Assembly: GCA_028829895.1 (NCBI GenBank)
Contig: CM054178.1
Location: forward strand, 101,546,058-101,610,057
Source: Sinotaia quadrata
Lineage: Eukaryota; Mollusca; Gastropoda; Architaenioglossa; Viviparidae
Reading direction: 5' to 3'
Length of the DNA stretch: 64,000 nt
Part shown: positions 51,801 to 63,117 of the stretch, piece by piece
How the letters are laid out: the number at the start of each line of letters is the position of its first letter
Numbering within the stretch: the stretch's first letter is position 1
Notes under the pieces: model-generated
What the model saw: the letters and a program-made list of their open reading frames with translations, nothing else
Told to the model about the DNA's origin: nothing
Databases searched by the model: none
Made by a program: the position numbers and the translations under genes

Positions 51801-54800
51801 TTGATACTTTTGCTTAGATTTTGTTGTGTCTGCTGAACGATTTTCCTAACCTTTCTCAACTTTTTCAGCTGTGCTCTCATTTTTAAGTTTTTGCTCTATT
51901 AGCTTTTCTTTGAATTTTAATGTTTCTTTTGATCTGTTTAGATTATTTTTCTGTCTACATATAGTAGCACTATCTCTTATTTTCTTTTAAAATTTTTCAC
52001 TTACACATGCTAGCTCGTTTGTTAAGCTATTTTTTCTGACTGGCAAAATGAAAGGTTTGCTGATAGTTCTTCTATCTTTTCAGACAGCAAATGAATCTTT
52101 TGTTCTGAGTCAACTTTACTTTTAATACTAGCTTCCTTCAGCATCTGCAAATCAGTTTCAACTGTCTCCATCTTACTTGTACTAGTTTTAGATTTCTGCA
52201 TACATGCTACTGTTTTCTTACATGCAGTAATGTCATGTTTGGTAAGTCTGGCTGTTATTTTAAGACTTCACAATCTTGACAACTATCTCTAACTAGAGTT
52301 CTACTAGTAGTAGTACTACCTTTATTTAAAGGCTGATCCTCTTTGAAGAATCTTTCATTCAAAAATAAATCAAGGTTCATTTTACCATCTGACTTTGAAA
52401 CACAACAAAGAAAATTAAGAGGAAAACATTATGTTCAAATTCAAAACAAAGGATAAAATTATTTAAAATATATGTATATAAAAGCATTCACTAAATAAAT
52501 ATCTTATTAGCATTATTGTAAATCCACTTGAAAAGAACATTTCACAGACCCAAGTGTTTCGGTTGTTACTATTTTTGCATCAAGAGTTATCTTTTCTTTT
52601 TTAAATTATCGTCGTAAGAAAACGATTTTTCTAAATAATAAGATTACCATCATGACTAAAATTAATTCATTAAATAAAATAATATATTTAAATACGATCT
52701 GCGACTTCAAAATATGTATTGCAAGGAAATAGCAATCAAACTTTCGCGATAGAGTGATGCACAGACTAACCTATTTTCAAACTACGGAATTGGTACTGGT
52801 AGTGATGGTGATGACAAAATGAATAATTCTGCTTTAAAAATAGAGATATGTTTACAAATAAACTAATCACAGAGTAAAGTAATCATTATTAAATGCTTAC
52901 AAAAGATCTTACCGATAAGAGGTTTCAATTGTTCATATAAAATATGGGAAAAATCAGCGGTAGCGTCGACGCGTGTTTCGCACGTGGAAGTCATGACTGA
53001 AACAGGATGTGTACTACGGGGTTTTCAATTTAGCGGATCTAGGTCACTAATCAAGGGCTACAGCATATCATTAGAGAGATATTGAAATTCCGCAGAAAAT
53101 GATATATTTTTCACTATTTTGTGATAAATATTTCTTCCGAAAATTTTATCATGAACATTTTAGTTTGAAAATTTATTTGGTTATTCGCATCAAACAAAAG
53201 TGAAATATATATGAGTGTAAAGAGTTATATGTCCTCTATTTAAAGGACCAATCAGTTTTATGGTTACAAAACGCTTTCAGGTTCCGTTTTCTTCTTAAAA
53301 ATTGGTACCCGAAAAAGTGAATTTTTTCGGCCACGAGGCGACTTATGACCCATTTTTGTTGCAACCCTAAGGTACTTTTGTCAAAGTTTATGGATATTAT
53401 AATAAAATTCAGAAGAAAACAACAACAAAACAATTGGAAAGACAAAACATCGATCTTTATTTTCATATAAAAATGGTTAGTTGAGGTTTAATGTGAAGAA
53501 AACTGCTCTGGAGTAATGTTTAGCAAATTTGTTTGCGTTTGCGAGTTTTTGCCTGTAAAGCGGTGGCCATGGGACTACCTAGTAATATAAAGAAATGGAA
53601 AAAGTTAACAAGCAATCCCTACAACTGACATACAAGCTTGCTATTAAACACTGTGTTGAGTCCTCTGTATTTTAGAATTTATGCACTATTAAGCACTGTG
53701 TCGAGTCATCTGTATTTTAAGATTCATGCCAGAACAGAGCATGCATGAGCAGGAAGTATAATCTAGTGAACTTCATGTGCTAATCCAACCTCACTTACAA
53801 TTCAGTATAATTCATAGGAGGTACTGAATGGAAATGATTTATTTAGAATGACAGTTATACTTCTCAGTCATGCTTAGAAACTGTTTCTAAACCATGTTAT
53901 AAAATATATCAGCATTTGATTGTCTGAAATATTATAAGGTGTATTAGTATTTCAATGTTTGAGATAAATGGTATATCAGTATTTGATATCTGAGATATAA
54001 GACATATATCAGTTTTCGATTGAGATTTTATAAAGTATATCAGTACCTGATTGTCTAAGGTACCTCACATATAATAAAACTTAAACATAAGTGTTTGGCC
54101 AGGATTATATTAAAAAAACTACTGGGCGGATTTTTATAAGATTTTTTACTGTTGTATACCTTAGTATTCTAGAATCAAGATAGGCTATGAATCTCAGGCT
54201 ATCCCTTAAGGAACCTTGCCAGTAGTCCTAAAACTAAGAAAATAGTATGGTGCATAAGGGAATTCACCAGTAAAAGTAAAGCACATTTGCGCAAGACACG
54301 ACTTATACAAAGCTGTAACCTCTCTGCATGCCAGATGATTCATGTTTCACTCAGATTACATTTCTCATTCTGAGTATTAGATTTTAGGTTGTATGAAAAT
54401 ATTGGATTTTAGTGGGTTGTATAAGCTGTGTGGTTAGTTATTATTTTTGCAATACCTCCAAAAAGAGATTAATTCAGTCTCAGTTGGTAGTCCCACTCAT
54501 TTTTTTCTACTTGATATTTTACAAATGTTTTATGCTCAAAATGTGTGTTCTGATGAAATAAGGTTGTACAGAAAAAATTATGATGATAGCTATAATACTT
54601 TTTGAGATATTGTCAATTTAGTGTCGTAATTTGTGATCAACATTTTTTAGACAGAATGAATGTGCAGTTTGTCAAGTTCAGTACAAGTAAAATATAAACC
54701 ACACTGATCAACAGTCCAACATTTTAAATTAACATAATCACAGACAACAAGAAAAAACAGACATAATGCAGAATTGAAATTTAAGTTTCTTATAAATTAC

Positions 54801-57800
54801 GACGGAAAATGTGCTTTTGTTTCATAAAATTGCTTACAAAACGCAACAAACTGGAATATTCATGGCATCATAGCATAATCAACTGATGAACAAAGTATAT
54901 CCAGAATGCATATTATTAAATCATTTGCTATGTAGTTAATGCCTATTTTTTTCCCAAAAGTATAGCAATAACAGTGAAGAAATTATTTGATGCTGAAAAT
55001 GGCCATTTCAACTAATTTTAACCAAAAAAGAGCAGTAACCAAGTGTTATAGGGAAAACGTAAAAAAGCAAATTGTCATATCTCTAAAACTATACAACATA
55101 CAGAGCTGGTTCATATATCAAAATGATCAGTAAGTTGTGCTCTATCTAAATATATAAAGTTAAGTTATGTTTAATCATTTATTTAATTTACATTTTTAGT
55201 TTTATTATAAAATTCCTATTTATGAAGAAAATGAAAATGGATAAATTGTCATATCTCTGAAACTATACATAACACAGTTATGGTTCACCTATTAAAATGA
55301 CCAGCAAGATGTTATACATGTAACTAAACAAAAGATTTGTTCAGCATTTTATTTGTTTTAATATTTTATAATACAAAATTTAATATTTAAAATCTTAAAA
55401 ACCGTGTTAAAACTGCTTGATTGGTATAAAAGCACTCTATATCTCTATATGTATCAAAGATACATAAAGATGTTGAACCCATGCCATTGCTAATTATATC
55501 ACTACACACACACACACACTAAAAAATCCAAATCATATCGTTTTATTCTGAAACTTGTGAAAGTGTGCATGAAAAATGTATTCTTAAATTAAAACAGTGC
55601 TCTGCACACGTACATTATTTAAAGAAATATTAACATATTTACATAATTATAATGTAGGTTATGAATAAAAGATCATTTCATTTTTGTTTTATTTATTTCA
55701 AATAATGAATATGCACAATAACACACAGTGACACACATACATCCATTATCATAACAAACAGCAACATCTTAGTTTGTAAATCCACCATCTTCTTTTAGTC
55801 TCTTTGGTGGTTGGCTACTTGGAAAGTTATCTATATTTGTTGTTCTTGCCACTTCAGTTTCATCTAAGCTACTACCTCCATTTACAACAGTTCAGCATGT
55901 GCACAATCAGATACTGGAACGCCTTCTAGCAAATATTTGCATAAATTATTTTATCAACAAGGGTGTTGATGTCTTTACCTTTTATTTTTATATTCAGAAT
56001 TTTAGCACCCAAATCAACCTTGTACCTATGATTAGGTAGTCCCACGGCCTCCGCTTTACAGGCAAAAACTTGCAAACGCACACAAATTTGCTAAACTTTA
56101 CTCCAGAGCAGTTTTCTTCACATTAAACCTCAACTAACCATTTTTATATGAAAATAAAGATCGATGTTTTGTCTTTCGAACTGTTTTGTCGTTTTTTTTC
56201 TGAATTTTATTATAGTATCCATAAACTTTGACGAAAGTACCTTAGGGTTGCAAGAAAAATGGGTCAAAAGTCGCCTCACGGCCGAAAAAGTAAAATTCAC
56301 GTTTTCGGGTACCAATTTTTAAGAAGAATGCGGATGATAAAAGCGTTTTGTAACCCTAAAACTGATTGGTCCTTTAAATAGAGGACATATAACTCTTTAC
56401 ACTCATATAAATTTCAATTTTGTTTGATGCGAATAACCAAATAAATTTTCAAACTAAAATGTTCACGATAAAATTTTCGGAAGAAATATTTATCACAAAA
56501 TATTGAAAAATATATCATTGTCTGCGGAATTTCAATATCTCTCTAATGATATGCTGTAGCCCCTGGTGAATTGAAAACCCTGTAGTACGCATCCTGTTTC
56601 AGTCATGACTTCCATGTACGAAACACGCGTTGACGCTACCGCTGATTTTTCTCAGATTTTATATGATCAGTTGAAACCTCTTAATAGTCTTATCGGTAAG
56701 ATCTTTTGTAAGCATTTAATAATGATTACTTTACTCTGTGATTAGTTTATTTGTAAACATATTTAAAAACGTATTTTTAAAGCAGAATTATTCATTTTGT
56801 CATCACCATCACTACCAATTCCGTAGTTTGAAAATAGGTTAGTCGGTGCGTCACTCTATCGCGAAAATTTGATTGCTATTTCCTTGCAATACATATTTTG
56901 AAGTCGCAGATCGTATTTAAATACATTATTTTATTTACTTAATTAATTTTAAGTCATGATGGTAATCTTATTATTTAGAAAAATCGTTTTCTTACGACGA
57001 TAATTTAAAAAAGAAAAGATAACTCTTGATGCAAAAATAGTAAACAACCGAAACACTTGGGTTTGTGAAATGTTCGTTTCAAGCAGTGGATTTACAATAA
57101 TGCTAATAAGATATTTATTTAGTGAATGCTTTTATATACATATATTTTAAATAATTTTATCCTTTGTTTTGAATTTAAACATGTTTTCCTCTTAATTAAA
57201 AAAAATTGTATGGCTAATGCCTTTGTTTTGGTTTCACGATCTTTTAATTTTTTTGGTGGTACATAAATTAAGAATAAGTTAACATGAAGATTTTATATCA
57301 CAGTATTAAAATGTCGATTAAATATTTTATGGTATGTTCTATGAAGCTGATGAGCAGTATGTCAAACATGTTTTTATATCTATGAATTATGCGTAAAGAA
57401 TACCATGTATACAGTTTTAAAGATTTTTTTTAAATATGAAAGTTTCTATTGTGTAAAAAGTACTAATTCAGATAAAAGGTTATAAATAAATTTTCTGTCT
57501 TTAGATAAATAGATAACTTCATGTGGATCATTTTAATAGGTGAACCAAAACTATATGATGTATACTTTCAGAGATGTGACTGTTTATCCGTTTTAATTTT
57601 ATTTGTAAATAAAAATTGCATGATAAAATGAAAAATGTAACTTAATATGTGATTAAACAGAAATTATCTTTATACATATTGATCAAGTATAGTTTACTGA
57701 TCATTTTGATATGTGAACCAACTCTGTATGATGTATACTTTCAGAGATGTGACGGTTTATCCGTTTTAATTTTATATGTAAATATAAATTGTACAGTCAA

Positions 57801-60800
57801 ATGATAAATGAACTTAATATGCGATTAAACAGAAATTATCTTTATAGATATAGGTAGAGTATAGTTTGCTGATCATTTTGATATGTGAACCAACTCTGTA
57901 TGATGTATAGTTTCAGAGATATCACCATTTGCTTGTTTACGTTTTCTGTAATAAACTTCGTTAATGCTTTTTTTTGGTTAAAATTTGCTGAAATGGTCAT
58001 TTTCAGCCTCCAATAATTTCCACATTTTCTTTGCAATGCCTTTAGAAAAAAATAGGCATTAACTATATGGTACATGATTTAATAATATGCATTTTGGATG
58101 TACTTTGTGCATCAGTTGCATATGTTATGATGCCATGAATGTTCCTTTTTGTTGCGTTTTGCGAGCAATTTTATGAAACAAAAGCCCATTTTCTTTTGCA
58201 ATTTATAATAAACTGAAAAGTAAATTTTGCATTATATCTGTTTTTTCTTGTTGTATGTCACTATGTTTATTAGAATTATTAGATTGTTTTTCAGTGAGGT
58301 TTATATCTTGCTTGTAATAAACTTGTAAAATCACACATTCATTAGGTCTAAAAAAAGTTGAGCACAAATAACGACACTAAATTTGTGATATCTCAAAAAG
58401 TATTATAGCTATCATCATAATTTTTTCTGTACAACCTTATTTCATCAGAACACACATTTTGAGCATAAAACATTGTACAATATCAAGTAGAAAAAAATGA
58501 GTGGGACTACCTACTATGATTACTATGGAGTACTACTAGTGCTAGCTTTATTTAAAGTCTGAAGCTCTTTGCAAACACTTTCATTCATAGACAAAGCAAG
58601 AATAATTTGACTATCTGGTTTTAAATGAAAAGTTTAAAGAACAGTGCACTGCTTTTGTTTTAGTGATTCTGTATTTTATGTTTTTGCATTTTTGAGAGAT
58701 TGGCAAAACTGAACAAGCAACTCATTCAGACAGCAATCTTTCAAACTTAATTTCTTGGCAAAACTTTGAAGTAGTCAAATCAGATTATCAGAAACTTAAT
58801 AAACAGCTGTTAATGAATAACATACTTCAACAGCATCTCCTGACTAATACCATACTTTTCACAAAGTTGTAATGCTTTGGAAAGAACAGTTTCCCAGTTG
58901 TTACAAGGGATGTTCTTAAGTTCAGTCATAACCCTGAAGATAAGTTAGTGTACTGCTCATCAGCTAAAAAAAATATTCCACAAATGTTCAACCCTTAAAA
59001 TTTTCTTTATGCAAACAAGTATGCTGTAAGTAGGATAACTATTAGCTGCATACTTTTAATAACTTGCTTTTAATGTAAAGAAAAAAGTATACGTTGCTTA
59101 CCAGCTAAAAGAGTGAAAGGACCAAACAATATTTAAATATTACTCTTTAAAATAAAATAAAGTAAAACATGAAGAAATATTAAGTTAGCTATAAGATTAA
59201 GAACAAATGTACAGCAGCCTGCTGTCTTAAAGTAAAACATGAAGAAATATTAAGTTAGCTATAAGATTAGGAACAAATGTACAGCAGCCTGCTGTCTTTA
59301 TTATTAAAAAACGAAACAACAACCATAAGTTAGCTATTTCTCCATTTATCTAGAAGGGTAAAGAAATTACAAGTCAGGGGAGGGGGGACCCCCCAAAAAA
59401 AGATTTTTTACACTGTAAAACGATGTTCAAATAAGAAACAAAATGGGAAAAAAAATTTTTTAAAGCAAAAACGAAATAATAAACTAAATATTAAGTTTGT
59501 GTTACAGTACACAGAACGCTTGAAAGAATTGAAATATTTCAGAGCGATGTTTTTCTACAATTTTAACATTTAGAGTTATCTTTTCTTGTTGAAATTAACG
59601 ATGATTTAAAACTATTTTTTCTACATAATAAAATTGTCACCCATACCTAAAATTAAATGAGCAAATAAAACAATATTCACAAATATGATCTGCGTCTTTA
59701 AAACGAAATATTTCAAGAAAATAGTATATTTTCACATATTTGCAAGTCACTCTGAGATCGGCGTATATTTGAACGAGTTAATTCGGAAACTGTCAATAAT
59801 TCTACTTCAGTACTTGAAAAATAATAATACATGTAATATGCTTACAAAAAAATTCAAGAAAATGAAAATAAACTTTAATAAACACTCACAAATAGATCTG
59901 ACCGATAAATGGTTTCAACTGATCGTATAGGGCAGAATAATCAGCGTTAGCGTCGGTACACCGTGTCTCAGAAATAAAAAGCCATGACTATGGCGTGAAT
60001 TGAGAAAGATGCTACGGGGTTTTCAATTTCACAAGAACCGGCTGGACTAATAATCGCATATTGTGTCATGTTTTTAGAAAGAGGTTGAAATGCTGAATAA
60101 AATTATATGTTTTCCTAGTTTTTCTGAAAAATATTTGATCCCAAAAATTTGTCTCAAATTTTTTTTGGTGTTATTCTTAACATACAATATGGAAAAAAAT
60201 ATGAGTGTATAGAGTTATCTCTCTTCTTTTTAATGGACCAATCAGAATTTCGCCAACCTATCAAGCTGTTTCTTGCCGAAAAGTTAAAGTATAGTACCGA
60301 CAAAGGCGAATTTTACTTTTTCGGCGGTGAGGCGCCTGATGAGAAATTTTCGACGTAACCCTAAGGTACTTTCGTCAAAGTTTATGGATACAATAATAAA
60401 GTTCAGATGAAAAGCAAGAATATACTTTAAAAGATGAAAGATAGCTCTTTATTTTTTATATAAACACCGTTAGTCCAGGTTTAGTGTGAAGAATACTGTT
60501 GTGAGTCAAAGTTCAGTGAATCTGCATGCAAAAGAGCGTTTGACCCCAATAAAACAGCAGCGGTGGGACTACCTAGTCTCAGCAAATGTAAAGAGAAAAC
60601 AACTTATATGGCTCATAGAAAGTTAAAACATATTATAAAATAATTTTACATTAAGCAACATATTTTGAAAACCAACATTTACTTGGTTTGTCTATCTAGT
60701 TTGAAATATAGGTCAAGAAACAAATGCAGGTGTAACGATGAGCACTATGGAAGGCTTTGCTATCATGGAAAAAAGACACCAAAACACAAAAGTCTGAAAG

Positions 60801-62938
60801 ATCACAAGCTCATAAGAGCAAAATTTACTAATTTCAGTGGAAAACAGATATGTAAGTATACAAATACATGTCTATCAGCAAAACTGAAAAGTAATATCCT
60901 ATGTATTAAAAAATGAGTGTACTTTAACTGTAAAAATAGGGTCATTGGAAATAATATTGCATAAAATTTATTGGTTCCCCCCCCCCCCCAAAAGGTTAAG
61001 AACATCAAAAACATGTCTTACTTCCATCTCTGTTTAATCGTCTCAATTTTCTGTAGTCATAGTAAAGGGGTTCCAAATACTTGTAGCAATCCATAGATGT
61101 ACCTGTCAGTCGCATATACACAGCACCCAAAGCACGTACATACCTGTTATATATTATAGTGCAGATTAATTCATAATTATTATGTTGTGCAGTAATATAT
61201 TCTTGTATCATATCATTATCTTTGATCTCAATTTTAATTTAATATTTTTTAACACCATTCTTTATTTACATTTTACAATATGAAATCTGAGCAAAAATCA
61301 AATATAAGCATCTGCCAGTAGTAAGTAAACAGTATTGCAATTTTCAAGGGAACATTCCACAGAGAAAGTCATGATAATGACCATGCTATATTATAAATCA
61401 AATAAACAGATTGCAAGGTCTTAATTACAGGTTTTTAAAAAGTGTATGGTAAATCAAGTTAACATATTGCCTGGTTTTAAATTTAAGAAATTAGAAAGTC
61501 AAATGAAATAAGTATTTCTAAATCTAATACTGTGTGATACAAACTAACTTAATGCAAGGAATCTGTTATTTAATATTATAAACAATTTTTTTATTATTCA
61601 ACATAACAATATTAACATGCAAACAAATGAATTCTATTTAATATTTATTATTATTATTATTAATATAATTAAATATAATATAAATAATAATATAATTAAT
61701 AATTATTAATAATAAATTATCAACAGCATTTATTTAGAATTACACTAATAAAATATCATACTAAACTTAATGCTTATAAAAAAAAAATCATGCAATGCGA
61801 ATAAAATACCAAGCAGGGCATATATTGATATAAGATATTTTACCTCTATATATCTTAAAAGTTCAATACATGTTTACAAAATAAATATATTAATATCAAT
61901 CTCTAAAATTAAAAAAAGAAACTAATTAAAGAGAGTTTGGAGCAAAGTTTACTTGAAATCTTCATTTCTGATAAATTCAACAATAATATCCTTCTCAGGC
62001 TGTATTTGAAGCATCTTCAAGATAAGGCAGATGAATGGAGTTGGCTTGACATTACCACCATACACACCTCCAATGTATTTTAATTCCATAGCTTTGTCCA
62101 CCAACAGAGCAGCTAAGAACAACAATAAAAATCCAAAGTAGTATTACTATTAGGTATGAATTAGTAATTACTATTAAAAAGTCGATCCATGGTTTGATGA
62201 CTGCATAAGTAGGCCTATATACTTTGAAATCTTATCCATGTAGGTGTAAAATCATATCTGCTAAGTGCTATTAAAGTTTGGTTTTTTTTATTTTCTTGCT
62301 CCCACAGTGTACTGTAATGATATTTTTATTTAATCAAATCACTACAATTAAGGTGTTTTTCAATAATGAATTTGCTATTTGCTTACAATTATAATCAGAA
62401 TAAATATATACTGGATCAATGTTTACTGAAGACTAAAGTGTAATTTTCCAATTACTGAATTATATTTATAGCTTAAACATTAGTGGAGATCAATTGACGT
62501 TGTTACACAATGTTAGTATGTACAGCACCTGGACTAGGACAATAAGAAATCGCTTTCATTTCTAAATTCTAGTAAAGAGGGCTAATCGAACAGTTTAACC
62601 AAATGCTAGAATGACTGTTTTTACACAGGTTCTAATCACGCTTAATGTACATAATTAATCATTATATATAACTTAGAACAAGCGATACAACTATGACTAT
62701 ATGATTATGACAATATGAGGTGTACTTACTAAATACTAGTACTTAAGTCATAGATACTAATAATAAAAAATGACATTTAATGGCACACAGTTAATCCTAG
62801 AATTTTACCTGTAAGGGCAAAACATTCTTCTTTCCAGTATCTGCATTCGTATATGCGGGTTCTAATAATCTTTTCAACCAAATATTGCGGATTTGTGCCT
62901 TTGACGGAATGAGCGTCTTTAACTGTTCGGTTAGCCAT
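45851..62938 (-). CDS. PRPF38A: Pre-mRNA-splicing factor 38A, complete, nine coding exons
   Basis: Exons in coding order are 62809-62938, 61953-62112, 61022-61143, 49182-49267, 48632-48736, 48123-48223, 47406-47479, 46716-46743 and 45851-46085. All have GT-AG introns and joining phases, giving 346 residues. PRPF38A is a nuclear protein of the spliceosomal B complex. Its PRP38 domain (residues 1 to about 180) is nearly human-like: MANRTVKDAHSVKGTNPQY, LLVDKAMELKYIGGVYGGN, KPTPFICLILKMLQIQPE, LGAVYMRLTGTSMDCYKYLE, DEYIDELLREERSCDIILP. The start is the MANRTV methionine; an in-frame ATG nine codons upstream is rejected. After an acidic linker (EEDIEEMETDEEEEL) comes an Arg/Ser- and Arg/Asp-rich tail ending EANALRSKFGMAPLRH. 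Human PRPF38A (312 residues) ends differently, as I recall. Intron 3 is 11.75 kb and full of transposons; the other introns are 0.4-1.3 kb. Confidence 0.95.
46275..46506. mobile_element. MITE of about 230 bp in PRPF38A intron 8
   Basis: Imperfect terminal inverted repeats face each other: CAGGGTGATTCAAGTCTCC at the left against the inverse of TGGAGAATTGAGAATCGCCC at the right. The left end is preceded by TA. CAGGGTG ends beside TA recall mariner/Tc1-type MITEs, but the right-hand duplication is not clear. No coding is present. Confidence 0.65.
47225..47345 (-). pseudogene. Decayed duplicate of PRPF38A exon 7
   Basis: The segment is a tandem copy of the one around exon 7 (about 47362-47480). 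Both contain ccaataaaatgccttt-like intron sequence, a ttacctgaa donor region, then gatgctta, atc-atccctgaaccctac and ctgttgacctt-like exon sequence. The copy's coding strand has an in-frame stop (RD then TGA). The donor is gtaacc instead of gtaagt, so it is probably skipped. It lies within intron 7 downstream of the real exon. Confidence 0.7.
50650..51130. repeat. Subterminal tandem repeats of about 172 bp in copy 1
   Basis: Three units, starting near 50650, 50823 and 50996, share the words catatctctgaaa-tatacat, cagagttggttcac, tcaaaatgatcag and agataatttctgtttaat. The same units occur inverted in copy 3 (about 57490-57930) and in looser form in copy 2 (about 55070-55340). Confidence 0.85.
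51440..52380 (-). pseudogene. Transposon-encoded coiled-coil protein, frameshifted
   Basis: The remnant begins MNLDLFLNERFFKEDQPLNK at 52380 and shifts frame at the stop at 52255. It continues through a Lys/Glu-rich coiled coil (KMETVETDLQMLKEASIKS, KIHLLSEKIEELSANLSF). It shifts again near 52030 and finishes in an intact 146-codon frame (51440-51880). That last part has more coil, then a globular stretch: DEKGQFTDSVVKCVGSLVGE, GEVSGMKSIQTVASHLLGWG, and ends EEFSIYKNMYCD. No catalytic DDE pattern, zinc finger or THAP domain is visible. I have an unverified impression that a coiled coil followed by a FTDSVVKCV...GEVS..K-like block occurs in uncharacterised repeat-linked animal proteins. The start of the frame is repeated at about 58540-58625 in copy 2, which ties the protein to the family. 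Confidence 0.6.
53581..54475. other. Intron 3 sequence between transposon copies
   Basis: This is original or older intron sequence. Internal words such as agtatttgatatctgagat, near 53905-54060, recur about four times with drift. No coding was seen. Confidence 0.4.
55771..56033 (-). pseudogene. C-terminal coding remnant of transposon copy 2
   Basis: On the minus strand the sequence reads YKVDLGAKILNIKIKGKDIN, then TLVDKIIYANIC and a stop. It continues in other frames as LEGVPVSDCAHAELL and GGSSLDETEVARTTNIDNF, ending SQPPKRLKEDGGFTN before TAA at 55771. PPKRLK looks like a nuclear localisation signal. The frame is broken at least twice. Its upstream part is displaced to beyond 58513 by the nested copy. 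Confidence 0.5.
56034..58513 (-). mobile_element. TAGGTAGTCCCAC-family transposon, copy 3, nested and internally deleted
   Basis: In inverted orientation its right end (AGGTAGTCCCACGGCC) is at 56034 and its left end (GTGGGACTACCTA) finishes at 58513. CTATGATT flanks both sides (56026-56033 and 58514-58521). Left and right regions match copy 1 closely, but the coding block is absent: the two regions meet near 57190-57260. It is thus a non-autonomous deletion derivative that jumped into the coding part of copy 2. With copy 1 it forms a long inverted repeat around a spacer of about 2.45 kb. Confidence 0.9.
58522..58933 (-). pseudogene. Upstream coding remnant of transposon copy 2
   Basis: Two pieces are visible. 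At about 58540-58625 the sequence is homologous to the protein start in copy 1 (aaagtctgaagctctttg against aaaggctgatcctctttg, followed by ttcattca). At 58810-58933, after an acceptor-like tatcttcag, a 40-codon frame reads VMTELKNIPCNNWETVLSKA, then LQLCEKYGISQEMLLKYVIH, and a stop. The second piece has no counterpart that I could find in copy 1. It may be an extra exon or a different gene of the element. Confidence 0.4.
59161..59300. repeat. Tandem duplication of 70 bp in transposon copy 2
   Basis: The segment agtaaaacatgaagaaatat to gcagcctgctgtctt occurs at 59161 and again at 59231 with a single obvious substitution, so the duplication is recent. Confidence 0.95.
61620..61730. repeat. AT-only TATTAT/TAATAA tract in PRPF38A intron 2
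   Basis: A run of attattattatt is followed by taataataattaat, partly self-complementary and almost free of G and C. Confidence 0.85.
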
Positions 62939-63117
62939 GATGAACAACGAGAGACAATTTAACAAAGCCTTTCATTGGTCACTGGGATTTATTTCAGCCA
63001 ATTGCCAAAGTTGTTAAAATATTTCTCACTGGGTTCTAGGAGTTATTGTTTTTCGCGGGACTATCTGAAGAGTATTGCTGGTAGAGGTTATCAAGGTATC
63101 AAGTAAAGTTATAGAAT
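62939..63117. promoter_or_regulatory. Bidirectional promoter between PRPF38A and ORC1
   Basis: Only 179 bases separate the two start codons. CCAAT boxes lie at 62974-62978 (as ATTGG) and 62998-63002 (as CCAAT). TTTCGCGGGA at 63051-63060 matches an E2F-type site; E2F control of ORC1 is established in human and Drosophila. No TATA box is evident. The site lies nearer the ORC1 start. Confidence 0.75.

Larger units (their letters stand above)
50158..53580 (+). mobile_element. TAGGTAGTCCCAC-family transposon, copy 1 (left end missing)
   Basis: The right end is ccatgggactacct at 53580. The left end lacks about 95 bases that the 54484 copy has, with homology starting at atatgatgatagct. In order it has a left region with subterminal tandem repeats (50650-51130), a minus-strand coding remnant (51440-52380) and a right region (about 52430-53580). 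The left and right regions are inverted copies of 57260-58410 and 56034-57190 respectively. The whole copy lies in intron 3 of PRPF38A and opposes the host gene's direction. The superfamily is not assigned. Confidence 0.85.
54484..60574 (+). mobile_element. TAGGTAGTCCCAC-family transposon, copy 2, with 8-bp target duplication
   Basis: The left end is TTGGTAGTCCCACTC and the right end GCGGTGGGACTACCT. The octamer AGTCTCAG flanks both (54476-54483 and 60575-60582). Removing the nested copy at 56034-58513 and one duplicated octamer leaves an element of about 3.6 kb, similar to copy 1. Its left part is homologous to copy 1 left, and its right part (about 59580-60574) to copy 1 right. Shared words include ttaccgataagaggtttcaa against ctgaccgataaatggtttca, then ctacggggttttcaattt, ggaccaatcag and gtacttt-gtcaaagtttatgg. 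Coding remnants lie on the minus strand. The matching duplication is strong evidence that these are true ends. Confidence 0.88.

Noticed and set aside
53236..58075. Minus-strand open frames at 53236-53466, 56130-56315 and 57842-58075
   Set aside because: They lie in the non-coding terminal regions of the transposon copies. The first two are the same sequence in opposite copies, without conserved coding frame.
62939..62965. In-frame ATG nine codons upstream of the PRPF38A start
   Set aside because: The family begins MANRTVKDAH; the extension MLNCLSLFI would sit in the 5' UTR of a very short promoter interval.
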